NCBI GenBank assembly: GCA_021787335.1
Contig: JAJYMC010000011.1
Location: 1 to 45,910, forward strand
Origin: Bacillota bacterium
Lineage (GTDB): Bacteria; Bacillota; Sulfobacillia; JAJYWN01; JAJZPE01
DNA: 45,910 bases
Direction: 5' to 3'
The notes under the pieces: generated by a model
What the model was told of the DNA's origin: nothing
Databases searched by the model: none
Seen by the model: the letters and a program-made list of their open reading frames with translations, nothing else
Shown here: piece after piece, positions 24,991-32,363 of the stretch
How positions within the stretch are numbered: position 1 is the stretch's first letter
Layout of the letters: every line of letters starts with the position of its first letter
Translations under genes and position numbers: made by a program

Positions 24991-25020
24991 TTAACGAACA
25001 TATGTTCGCTGGTGTAAAAT
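24991..25020 (+). promoter_or_regulatory. tnpB promoter with a perfect SOS (LexA/DinR) box
   Basis: TTAACG (24991-24996), 18-bp spacer, TAAAAT (25015-25020). Positions 24995-25008 read CGAACATATGTTCG, a perfect palindrome that matches the Gram-positive LexA/DinR consensus CGAACRNRYGTTCG at every position. It covers the end of the -35 box and the spacer, where a bound repressor would block RNA polymerase. The ATG at 25027 lies only 6 bp past the -10 box, so the message would be leaderless or nearly so. Confidence 0.7.
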
Positions 25021-25026
25021 GGAAAC

Positions 25027-26189
25027 ATGCGGGATCACATTTCGCTCAAGGTTAAGCTTCTTGAGCCAACCGCCAAGAAAGTGCGGGCGCTTTCGGCCAT
25101 GCAGGAGCAGTATACGAAAGCCCTGTCATTGCTGGTGGAGAAGGCAAAGGAACTGGACACCACCTCTCTGGGGCGGTTGCACCGGGAGGCCTACCGTCAG
25201 GTCAAGGGCGAAGTCTTGTTGCCTTCCGAATCGCTACGGGTGGCGTTGAATCAGACCTGCCACATCATGCGATCCTGGAAGGCCCGGCGGGAAAGGGGGT
25301 TAAGGAACGGACCGCCGGTCATGAAGAGGCTTCAGCCAATCGGGATGGGTGCCCGTGGATACCGGATCGTTCAGGATAGAAACAGGTTTGTGCTGCGCCT
25401 GACCACAATCGACGGGTTCCTGTGGCTTCCGCTCAAGAATGAGCCGTATTACCGTGCATGCCTGGAGGCTATCGCTACCGGGAAGGGTCATCAGGGAGAC
25501 TCCAAACTCGTTCAGGAGAAGGGTTGGTGGTATCTACTCTTGCCCACGCGGGGGGACGTACCCGAACCCGCCGGAATCAACATAGTCGGTGTTGACCTGG
25601 GAGTCGCGAACCTTGCGGTTGTCTCCACTCCTGACGGAAAGGTGAACCGCTTCCTCTCCGGCCATGCTATCCAGGCAAAACGGAATCGGTTCTTCGACCG
25701 CCGCTACTCCCTGTCGTGCGCCAAGAAACCACATATCATCAAGCGAGACCGGGACAAGGAACATTGTTGGATGAAAGACGTGAATCATAGGTTTCGCGGG
25801 CCATTATCCGAGAAGCGCGGAAGGTGGTAAGCCCGGTCATCGCCCTGGAGGAACTACGAGGCATCCGGGAGCGGGTCAAGGCTACCAAGAAGGTCAACCG
25901 GATGCTCCACTCCTGGGCATTCGCCCAACTGACCGGCTTCATCGAGTACAAGGCTGCACGGGCTGGCATCCCCGTTGTACGGGTGGACCCTCGCAAGACC
26001 AGCCAGACCTGTTCCAGGTGCGGCCACGCGGAGCGGGCGAATCGGAGTACGCAAGCCCTATTCAGGTGCAGGCGATGTGGATTTGAAATCCACGCCGATT
26101 TGCAGGCCGCCCGGAACATTGCCGTGAAGGCACAATCATTCGTATCAGGCTACATGTCTGGTACGATGGGCCTCCTGACAAGGCCCTGA
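25027..26189 (+). pseudogene. tnpB: tnpB (element 1), single-base frameshift
   Basis: Read through one missing base near 25792-25798 (a TTT run), the two parts give a full ~387-residue TnpB, an RNA-guided RuvC-type nuclease. The first part (to 25830) carries the N-terminal domain and RuvC-I 'IVGVDLGVANLAVVS'; it ends out of frame after 'WMKDVNHR'. The second part (open from about 25797) resumes with 'RAIIREARKVVSPVIALEEL', containing the RuvC-II glutamate, then the zinc finger 'CSRCGHAERA...CRRCG' and RuvC-III 'HADLQAARNI'. All three catalytic acids are thus present in sequence but not in one protein. A sequencing error is possible. The gene faces the dnaJ operon head-on. Confidence 0.85.
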
Positions 26190-26287
26190 AGCCCGGCACT
26201 CTACTCCTTTGGGAGCAAATCCCGACCGGGCAACCTGGTAACTTCCCTTCGGGAATCCCACCCCTTCAGTGGGTGGGAGGATGTCAA
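26190..26287 (+). ncRNA. Probable omega RNA (reRNA) 3' region of element 1
   Basis: About 100 nt between the tnpB stop and the right end, closed by the hairpin CCCAC-CCCTTCA-GTGGG and the end GGGAGGATGTCAA. In TnpB systems the scaffold RNA covers this region and the guide is the flank beyond it, here the antisense of the dnaJ 3' end. By analogy only. Confidence 0.45.
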
Positions 26288-27273
26288 GTCGGTTTATAAG
26301 GATGGATTTGGGACAGTTCGGTGACCAGCTTCTTGGCCTGCTCGTCGAGGTCGGTCGGCAGGACCAACCGGATCTTGACCAGTTCGTCGCCGACCGGGTG
26401 GGCGCCGGAAGCCGGGAGGCCCTGGCCGCGCAGGCGGAAGACCTGCGCCGGTTGAGTCCCGGCGGGAATCTTCATGGTCACCGGGGTCTTCATCGTCGGG
26501 ACCTCGACTTCCCCCCCGAGCATCGCCTCGTACAGGCTGACCGGCACCTCGGTCTCGAGGTTGTCGCCGACAGCCCGGAAGACGGGGTGGGGGAGGTACC
26601 TGATGACCAGGTAGAGGTCGCCACCGGCGCCGCTCTGGCCGGCCACGCGGAGCTTCGCGCCCTCGCGGATGCCGGCCGGGATCTTGACCTCGAGCCGACG
26701 CGAACCGGTCGGGGTCTGCAGTTGCACGGCGCGCTGGCCGCCGGAGTATGCCTCCTCGAGGCTCACCTCCAACGGGTGCTCGATGTCGCTGGTGCCGAAG
26801 CCGGCCTCGGCCCCCGGCGCCTGTTGCCATGTGGCCCGCGGCCGGCGGGTCCGGCGTCCCGCGCCGCGGCCGCCCAGGAGATCACCGAGGTCCTCCGCCC
26901 GCACGCCGCCCCCGCCCAGGTCGCCGAAGACCGTGCGGAAGAAATCGGAGAAGTCGCCCCCGTCACCGGGCGTACCCCACTCGACCTTGACGTTGCGAAA
27001 ACCGCCCGGGAAACCCGGGCCGGCCCCGGGCCCGGCGCCACGGAAGTTCTTCTCCCAGTCCGGACCGAGCTGGTCGTAGCGGGCGCGCTTGGTCGCGTCG
27101 CTGAGGACCTGATAGGCCTCGTTGATGCTCTTGAACTTCTCGGTGGCCTCGCGGTCGCCGGGGTTGACATCAGGATGGTACTTGCGGGCCATCCGCCGGT
27201 AGGCCGTCTTGATGTCCTTCTCGGTGGCCTTCCGGTCGACCCCGAGGATAGCATAGTAATCCTTGTATTCCAC
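26284..27273 (-). CDS. dnaJ: DnaJ-family co-chaperone without zinc finger (CbpA type)
   Basis: A 329-residue type II J-protein. The J-domain (1-70) has 'KDYYAILGVDRKATEKDIK' and the HPD motif in 'ARKYHPDVNPGD'. A Gly-rich/linker region (~80-165) follows, then two substrate-binding C-terminal domains ('LEVSLEEAYSGGQRAVQLQT' onward). The CxxCxGxG zinc repeats of canonical DnaJ are absent. It stimulates DnaK ATPase. The stop codon TGA (26286-26284) lies inside the conserved right end of tnpB element 1, so the insertion set or replaced the original stop; the loss of a few C-terminal residues is possible. Follows grpE by 43 bp. Confidence 0.9.
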   Translation of the reverse strand: MEYKDYYAILGVDRKATEKDIKTAYRRMARKYHPDVNPGDREATEKFKSINEAYQVLSDATKRARYDQLGPDWEKNFRGAGPGAGPGFPGGFRNVKVEWGTPGDGGDFSDFFRTVFGDLGGGGVRAEDLGDLLGGRGAGRRTRRPRATWQQAPGAEAGFGTSDIEHPLEVSLEEAYSGGQRAVQLQTPTGSRRLEVKIPAGIREGAKLRVAGQSGAGGDLYLVIRYLPHPVFRAVGDNLETEVPVSLYEAMLGGEVEVPTMKTPVTMKIPAGTQPAQVFRLRGQGLPASGAHPVGDELVKIRLVLPTDLDEQAKKLVTELSQIHPYKPT

Positions 27274-27316
27274 GGATCAACCTCCGCCCCGTGGGGGGCG
27301 CCGCGCCTATCAACCG

Positions 27317-27877
27317 TCAGGAGGCCGGTTTGGCCACCCGCACCCGGGCCGGTCGCAGGACCTCACCTTCGTAGGTGTACCCGCGCTGGATCTCATCGGT
27401 GACCGTCTCGCGGTCGATGCCTTCCTTCTCCCAGGCGGTCACGGCGTCGTGGAGGACCGGATCGAACTCGGCCCCGATGGCCTCGATGGGGATTACCCCG
27501 TCCGCCGAGAGGGCCGCCAGGAGCTGCCGGCGGATGATCTCGATGCCCGCCAGATGCGGGTCTTCGGCCGCGCCGCCGGCGGCCGCCTCCTTGCGCCAGG
27601 CGGCGAGGGCCCGGTCGAGATTGTCGACCACGTCCAGGATCTTGAGGTACATCTCTTTCTTCCCGCGGCGGATGCTCGCCGCCAGGTCGCGCTGGGCCCG
27701 CTTCTGGAAGTTCTCGAACTCGGCCCTGGTCCGCAGGAAACGGTCCCAGTTCTCGGCCGCCATCACCTTCGCCTTGGCCAGCTCGTCCTCGAGCCCGACG
27801 GCCGCCCCAGTCTCGCCGGTCCGCTCGCTCCCCGCGGGACGCTCGGCCTCCAGGTCTTTCTGGTCCTCTGCCACCAC
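27317..27877 (-). CDS. grpE: GrpE nucleotide exchange factor
   Basis: A 186-residue DnaK partner that releases ADP. An acidic, disordered N-terminus (1-35) leads to a long helix ('AKVMAAENWDRFLRTRAEFENFQKR') and the beta domain with 'GAEFDPVLHDAVTA' and 'IQRGYTYEGEVLRPARVRVA', the family signature. The start is a GTG at 27877 with GGAGGTG upstream. A perfect 11-bp hairpin lies just before that ribosome site, between hsp20 and grpE. Confidence 0.95.
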   Translation of the reverse strand: MVAEDQKDLEAERPAGSERTGETGAAVGLEDELAKAKVMAAENWDRFLRTRAEFENFQKRAQRDLAASIRRGKKEMYLKILDVVDNLDRALAAWRKEAAAGGAAEDPHLAGIEIIRRQLLAALSADGVIPIEAIGAEFDPVLHDAVTAWEKEGIDRETVTDEIQRGYTYEGEVLRPARVRVAKPAS

Positions 27878-27896
27878 TCACACCTCCGCCCCAAAT

Positions 27897-27929
27897 GAAG
27901 GGCGAGGAACTCTACGGCCCTCGCCCTTC
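27897..27929 (-). other. Perfect 11-bp intercistronic hairpin before grpE
   Basis: GAAGGGCGAGG pairs with CCTCGCCCTTC around an 11-base loop. There is no strong U-run on either side (ATTTGGGG follows on the minus strand), so it looks more like an mRNA-processing or stability element than a terminator. Confidence 0.6.
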
Positions 27930-27957
27930 GCCACACGTCAGCGCCCCGCAGGGGGCC

Positions 27958-28379
27958 TCATTCGGCCTCGATCTTGATCTGCCGCGGCTTCGTCTCTTCA
28001 GCCTTGGGCACGAAGACGGTCAGGACGCCGTGCTTGTAGGAAGCCTTGACCCCGGTCGGGTCGATCGGCAGGCCCAGAGTGAAGGCCCGGTAGAACTGAC
28101 CGAAGCGCCGCCCGCCTCGACGGCCTCGGCCTTGCGCTCGCCCTTGATCACCAGGTCCTGGCCGGTCACGTTGATCTCGATGTCCTCGATCCTCATCCCC
28201 GGCAGGTCGACCTGGACCTCGAAACCTTCCTCGGTCTCGGCCACGTCGACCGGGGCGATGAAGTCGCCGGCCTCGGCCACGGACTCCCGGCGCCCCGGCC
28301 CATAGTCGCCGACCATCCGGTTGACCGCTCGCTGCAGCTGATACAGGTCATTGAACGGGTCCCAACGGGTCACGGACAT
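27958..28379 (-). pseudogene. Hsp20 small heat-shock protein, single-base frameshift
   Basis: With one base restored near 28103-28110 the region encodes a ~140-residue Hsp20: 'MSVTRWDPFNDLYQLQRAVN', then 'VDVAETEEGFEVQVDLPGM' and 'LVIKGERKAEAVEAG', and after the shift 'RRFGQFYRAFTLGLPIDPTG', 'ASYKHGVLTVFVPKAEE' and the tail 'TKPRQIKIEAE'. The shift falls at the GC-rich GGGCGGCG. Without correction the protein would end in about 25 foreign residues and lose the last alpha-crystallin strands and the tail. GGGAGGTG before ATG 28379 supports the start. All other genes of the operon are intact, so a sequencing error is as likely as a mutation. Confidence 0.85.
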
Positions 28380-28447
28380 TGATCCGCACCTCCCTGTGTG
28401 GTCTTGCGTCTTCCTCAGACGCTGCAAACCGGGGCGCCATGGGCCCC

Positions 28448-30403
28448 TCAGCTCTTATCCTTGTCGTCCTTGGTCTTGAACTCGGCGTCGATGACGTCGT
28501 CCTGCGGTCCGGCCGCCTTGCCGTGGGCCTCTTCGCCTGGAGCCCCGCCCGGGGCGCCGGGTCCGCCGGCCGGGCCCGCTCCCGCGCCGCCGGCCGCCGA
28601 CGTCTTCTTGTAAAGCTCCTCAGCCATCTTGTACGAAGCCTGCTGGAGTTGGTCCGTGGCCGACTTGATGCGGTCGGCGTTGCCGTCCTTGACCGCGTCC
28701 TTCAGGCCGGTCAGGGCGGTCTCGATGCCCTGCTTGTCGGCGGGGGAGAGGCGGTCGCCGATGTCCTTGAGGTTCTTCTCGGTGGCGTAGATGAGGCTGT
28801 CGGCCTTGTTCTTCAGCTCGACCTCTTCCTTGCGCTTCTGGTCCTCAGAGGCGTACTTCTTGGCCTCATCGACCATCTTGTTGACCTCGTCTTTGGACAG
28901 CTGGGTCGAGGCGGTGATGGTGATCTTCTGTTCCTTCTGCGTCCCGAGGTCCTTGGCGGTGACGTTGAGGATGCCGTTGGCGTCGATGTCAAAGGTCACT
29001 TCGACCTGCGGGATGCCGCGCGGCGCCGGCGGGATGCCGGTCAGGTGGAAGCGGCCGAGGGTCCGGTTGTCCCGGGCGAACTCCCGCTCACCCTGCAACA
29101 CATGGATCTCCACGCTGGTCTGCCCATCGGCGGCGGTGGTGAAGATCTCGCTCTTGCGGGTCGGAATGGTCGTGTTCCGCTCGATGAGCTTGGTCATGAC
29201 CCCACCGAGGGTCTCGATGCCGAGGGTCAGCGGGGTGACGTCGAGGAGGACGATATCCTTGACCTCGCCGGCCAGCACGCCGGCCTGGATGGCGGCGCCG
29301 ACGGCGACCACCTCATCCGGGTTGACCCCGCGGTGCGGCTCCTTCCCGGTGAGCTTGTGGACCAGTTCCTGAATGACGGGCATGCGGGTGGCCCCGCCGA
29401 CCAGGATGACCTCGTCCAGGTCGGACTCGCTGAGCTTGGCGTCCTGGAGGGCCTGCCGGAAGGGCTTGATGGTCCGCTCGGTCAGGTCGGCCGTCAGTTC
29501 TTCGAACTTGGCCCGGGTCAGCTTCTGCTCGAGGTGCTTCGGGCCGTTCTGGTCGGCGGTGATGAACGGCAGGCTGATGGTCGTCTCGAAGACCTGCGAC
29601 AGCTCGGTCTTGGCCTTCTCGGACGCCTCGATCAGCCGCTGCAGGGCCTGGCGGTCCTTGCGCAGGTCGATGCCGTTTTCTTTCTGGAAGTTCTCGGCCA
29701 CGTAGTTGACGATGCGCTCGTCGTAATCGTCGCCGCCCAGGTGGGTATCGCCGGAGGTCGACTTGACCTCGAAGACGCCCTCCCCGACCTCGAGGACGGA
29801 GACGTCGAAGGTACCGCCGCCGAGGTCCCAGACGAGGATGGTCTCGTTGGCCTTCTTGTCCATGCCGTAGGCCAGCGCGGCCGCGGTGGGCTCGTTGATG
29901 ATCCGGAGGACCTCCAGGCCGGCGATGCGGCCGGCGTCCTTGGTCGCCTGACGCTGCGAGTCGTTGAAGTAGGCCGGGACGGTGATGACCGCCTGGGTCA
30001 CCTTCTCACCGAGGTACTTTTCGGCATCTTCCTTCATCTTGGTCAGGATCATCGCCGAGATCTCCTCGGGCGTGAACTCCTTCCCGGCGATGGGGATGGC
30101 CACGCGGACCTCGCTGCCGCGGCCTTCTTTGACCGTATACGGGACGCGCCCGCGCTCCTCGGAGACCTCTCCGAAGCGGCGGCCCATGAACCGCTTGATG
30201 GAGAAGACCGTGTTCTCCGGGTTCATGACGGATTGACGGCGCGCCAGCTGCCCGACGAGCCGCTCACCGGCCTTGGTGAACCCGACGATGGACGGGGTCA
30301 GGCGGTTCCCCTCGCTGTTGACGATGACCTTGGGCTGGCCGCCCTCCATCACCGCGATGACCGAGTTCGTTGTCCCGAGATCGATCCCGACAACCTTAGC
30401 CAT
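28448..30403 (-). CDS. dnaK: DnaK chaperone (Hsp70)
   Basis: A 651-residue Hsp70. ATPase domain (1-~380) starts '[19 protein letters not shown]' and carries '[19 protein letters not shown]' and '[17 protein letters not shown]'. The hydrophobic linker '[17 protein letters not shown]' is followed by the substrate-binding domain, the helical lid and a Gly/Ala/Pro-rich tail ending in an acidic-lysine stretch. It is the central chaperone of the operon and works with the DnaJ, GrpE and ClpB encoded downstream. It lies 36 bp after hspR. Confidence 0.97.
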   Translation of the reverse strand: MAKVVGIDLGTTNSVIAVMEGGQPKVIVNSEGNRLTPSIVGFTKAGERLVGQLARRQSVMNPENTVFSIKRFMGRRFGEVSEERGRVPYTVKEGRGSEVRVAIPIAGKEFTPEEISAMILTKMKEDAEKYLGEKVTQAVITVPAYFNDSQRQATKDAGRIAGLEVLRIINEPTAAALAYGMDKKANETILVWDLGGGTFDVSVLEVGEGVFEVKSTSGDTHLGGDDYDERIVNYVAENFQKENGIDLRKDRQALQRLIEASEKAKTELSQVFETTISLPFITADQNGPKHLEQKLTRAKFEELTADLTERTIKPFRQALQDAKLSESDLDEVILVGGATRMPVIQELVHKLTGKEPHRGVNPDEVVAVGAAIQAGVLAGEVKDIVLLDVTPLTLGIETLGGVMTKLIERNTTIPTRKSEIFTTAADGQTSVEIHVLQGEREFARDNRTLGRFHLTGIPPAPRGIPQVEVTFDIDANGILNVTAKDLGTQKEQKITITASTQLSKDEVNKMVDEAKKYASEDQKRKEEVELKNKADSLIYATEKNLKDIGDRLSPADKQGIETALTGLKDAVKDGNADRIKSATDQLQQASYKMAEELYKKTSAAGGAGAGPAGGPGAPGGAPGEEAHGKAAGPQDDVIDAEFKTKDDKDKS

Positions 30404-30439
30404 TGTCTACCTCCTCACGACTGTGTCAGATGCGACTGG

Positions 30440-30736
30440 TCAAAAACCTTCGTCCTCGTCGTCCGGGTCTCGGCGGATGATGCGGGTCTCGCTCATCTCC
30501 AGGCGCAGGATGGTCCTGACCCCGGCCAGATTGACATGCTCGACCCGGGTCAGATAACAGATCCTCTGGAGAAGCACCAGGTCGTTCTCGGAATAGAGCC
30601 GGGTGTGCTTCTCCGTCCTGGCCGGTTCGACCAGGCCCGAGCGCTCGATCATCCGAAGGACCTGCGGGTTGACCTTGAGAAGCCTGGCGGCCACCCCGAT
30701 GGTGTAGACCGGTTCTTCCGGACCGTGCAGCCTCAA
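30440..30736 (-). CDS. hspR: HspR-like MerR-family heat-shock repressor
   Basis: A 98-residue winged-helix protein. The MerR helix-turn-helix is clear ('VYTIGVAARLLKVNPQVLRM', then 'RSGLVEPARTEKHTRLYSEN'), and a short helix and charged tail follow. HspR proteins repress dnaK and clpB operons by binding HAIR elements, with DnaK as co-repressor. Here the gene is first in the operon, before dnaK, unlike actinobacteria where it is last. No standard HAIR sequence was found upstream; a TATAGATTTTCTATA palindrome is the nearest operator-like site. Confidence 0.85.
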   Translation of the reverse strand: MRLHGPEEPVYTIGVAARLLKVNPQVLRMIERSGLVEPARTEKHTRLYSENDLVLLQRICYLTRVEHVNLAGVRTILRLEMSETRIIRRDPDDEDEGF

Positions 30737-30772
30737 ATGAGCTCACCCCTAGTGGAGTGGTGTCCGACTGTA

Positions 30773-30801
30773 ATTATAGAAAACAACTTCCAGGGTGTCA
30801 A
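30773..30801 (-). promoter_or_regulatory. Promoter of the hspR-dnaK operon
   Basis: TTGACA (30801-30796), 17-bp spacer, TATAAT (30778-30773): a consensus sigma-A promoter, start near 30766, about 30 bp before hspR. Confidence 0.85.
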
Positions 30802-30821
30802 TAGGTTCCTTGACGACTGCG

Positions 30822-30836
30822 TATAGAAAATCTATA
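30822..30836. promoter_or_regulatory. Palindrome upstream of the hspR promoter, possible operator
   Basis: TATAGAAAATCTATA, a 6-bp perfect inverted repeat with a 3-bp centre, 20 bp beyond the -35 box. The string TATAGAAAA also occurs across the -10 region (30776-30784). It does not match HAIR or CIRCE. Confidence 0.4.
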
Positions 30837-30990
30837 TGGCCGGATAGGCGACCTGTTGCCAAGCAGGCAAGTCCGCTCTCCGACCGACACTTCTAAGTTT
30901 CTTCCGGACCTGCCAGGCTATGCGCTTTTCGCCACCCTGCCCTCCGTGGTAAGATAAGTCCGAGACAAGCCTTTGGGGGGTCCTTCCACC

Positions 30991-31086
30991 ATGCATCGCT
31001 ACCGTCGCCTCATGGCCGCCATCATCGTCGGCTTCCTAATCTTCACGCTACTCGTTGGGTTCAGCCTCTACTACATCAAGCTCTGA
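30991..31086 (+). CDS. 31-residue single-pass membrane miniprotein
   Basis: ATG 30991 follows GGGGGG at 30976-30981. The product has a basic N-terminus (MHRYRRLMAA), one hydrophobic helix (~9-27) and a short C-terminal tail (YYIKL). The layout is that of a small single-pass membrane protein with the N-terminus inside. Firmicutes have such miniproteins (for example the stressosome anchor Prli42, of similar length), but no specific family is recognised here. It is divergent from the hspR operon and followed by a hairpin. The 250 bp between 30737 and 30990 hold the hspR promoter and the palindrome; a clear plus-strand promoter was not found. Confidence 0.55.
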   Translation: MHRYRRLMAAIIVGFLIFTLLVGFSLYYIKL

Positions 31087-31131
31087 ACGAGCCGAAGACA
31101 GGCTTCTGCCGTACCGAAGAGCGCTTCTCCG

Positions 31132-31166
31132 CCACCGTCGCGGGCAAAAGACCCCGACGGTGGTTC
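31132..31166 (+). terminator. Possible terminator after the miniprotein gene
   Basis: CCACCGTCG (31132-31140) pairs with CGACGGTGG (31155-31163), 9 bp perfect, followed only by TTC. Weak U-run. Confidence 0.45.
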
Positions 31167-31228
31167 AAATCTAGAGACATTCAGCGAGAAAGCCCGCGGC
31201 TTCAGTCGTGGGATGAATCGCCTTCCCC

Positions 31229-31257
31229 TTGACCCAAACCCATGTTCGTATTATAGT
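31229..31257 (+). promoter_or_regulatory. tnpB promoter of element 2 with degenerate SOS-box-like site
   Basis: TTGACC (31229-31234), 17-bp spacer, TATAGT (31252-31257). In the spacer, 31235-31248 reads CAAACCCATGTTCG, 11 of 14 identical to the perfect SOS box of element 1 and in nearly the same place relative to the promoter. Confidence 0.55.
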
Positions 31258-31310
31258 GGGATCAGCAGGCCTATCCGGTAAACCTGTCGGTGTAGAAGGG
31301 GTGGTGATAT

Positions 31311-32363
31311 GTGCAGACGTTGACCCTGAGGCTGCAGCTCCACCGTCCGACCAAGGCCAAAGAGAGCTTATACCGTGAACTGACATCCAGGGTCACGGCC
31401 CTCGCGAATAACCTCGTCGCCGCCGGTCGACCGCGCAAGCTGACCAGCAAGACGGCTATGGGATATGCACCTGCCAAGATCCCCTCCGCCGTCTTGAACC
31501 AGGCCATCCGGGACGTAGGGGCAGCCAGGAAGGTGGATCACTTTCGCCAACTACCGCCTTCCTTCAATAACCAGAACCTCCGCCTGCAAAAGGCCGGCGA
31601 CCTCTGGACGGTCAGTTTCCCGACCCATACGGGCCGGGTCCGGGTGCCCCTGGCGGTTACCGGGCGACAAGAGGAACTCCTAAGTCGGCTCGGCACCACG
31701 GTCAAGCAGGGAGCCGCGAAACTCTACACAAAGCGTGGTCGCTGGTATCTCGCCCTGTCCGTGACGGTGCAGGTGACGCCGTGCGTCGGCACCAGGACGG
31801 CCGGGATCGACCTCGGGCTGCGTAACCTCGCGGTGGTCAACGTCGACGGCGCCACGCTTTTCTTCTCCGGTGACCGGGCCGCCTATGTCAGGCGACATAT
31901 GGCTGATCTCCGCCGCCGGATGGGTAAAGCCAAAGCCCTCGGGGCCATCCGGCGGATGAAGGACACAGAAGCCCGGTGGATGAAGGACCTCGATCACCAG
32001 GTCAGCCGGAAGATCGTCGACTGGTGCCTCGCCCGTGGCGTGGGCACCATCCGGATGGAGGACCTGAAGGGGATTCGGCTGCGACGTAAGCGCGAACGCA
32101 GGGACCGTGGCCGAAGCCTTCATTCGTGGAGCTTTGGCCGCCTGCAAAGCTTCATCGCCTATAAGGCGAACCTCGCCGGGATCAAGATGGAGTGGGCCGT
32201 GCCCAGGAACACCAGCCGGACCTGCCCGGTCTGCGGAACAACCTTGAAAGAGAACCGCTCAGGGGTACGCTTCCGATGCCTATCCTGTGGCCACCTGGGC
32301 CATGCGGACGCCGTGGCGGCCCTGAACATCGGGAAAGCAATTAGCGGTCTGGCCGCGGCCTGA
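31311..32363 (+). CDS. tnpB: TnpB, RNA-guided nuclease (element 2, intact)
   Basis: A 350-residue TnpB, the Cas12 ancestor-type nuclease of IS200/IS605 elements. The N-terminal REC/wedge part (1-~155) is followed by RuvC with all three catalytic acids: D167 in 'TAGIDLGLRNLAVV', E250 in 'GTIRMEDLKGI' and D333 in 'LGHADAVAALNI'. The zinc finger is Cys305/308 with Cys323/326. The start is a GTG with GAAGGGG upstream. It would be guided by an omega RNA from its own 3' flank to cut empty sites and help retain the element. It is the only one of the three tnpB genes here that looks fully active. Confidence 0.92.
   Translation: MQTLTLRLQLHRPTKAKESLYRELTSRVTALANNLVAAGRPRKLTSKTAMGYAPAKIPSAVLNQAIRDVGAARKVDHFRQLPPSFNNQNLRLQKAGDLWTVSFPTHTGRVRVPLAVTGRQEELLSRLGTTVKQGAAKLYTKRGRWYLALSVTVQVTPCVGTRTAGIDLGLRNLAVVNVDGATLFFSGDRAAYVRRHMADLRRRMGKAKALGAIRRMKDTEARWMKDLDHQVSRKIVDWCLARGVGTIRMEDLKGIRLRRKRERRDRGRSLHSWSFGRLQSFIAYKANLAGIKMEWAVPRNTSRTCPVCGTTLKENRSGVRFRCLSCGHLGHADAVAALNIGKAISGLAAA

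Larger units (their letters stand above)
24985..26287 (+). mobile_element. IS200/IS605-type tnpB element 1 (frameshifted tnpB, no tnpA)
   Basis: Contains a promoter with an SOS box, a frameshifted tnpB and a right end with a TTCA-loop hairpin followed by GGGAGGATGTCAA (26275-26287). The same end is found in element 2 (up to 32548). The left boundary is approximate; it must lie between the clpB start (24955) and the promoter. Inserted exactly between dnaJ and clpB. Confidence 0.8.

Noticed and set aside
28379-30826. 815-codon open frame on the plus strand opposite dnaK
   Set aside because: Frames opposite dnaK are commonly open in GC-rich genomes; the translation has no family features and the dnaK strand is fully explained.
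30720-30840. HAIR or CIRCE element before hspR-dnaK
   Set aside because: Looked for both consensus inverted repeats; neither is present with acceptable mismatches.
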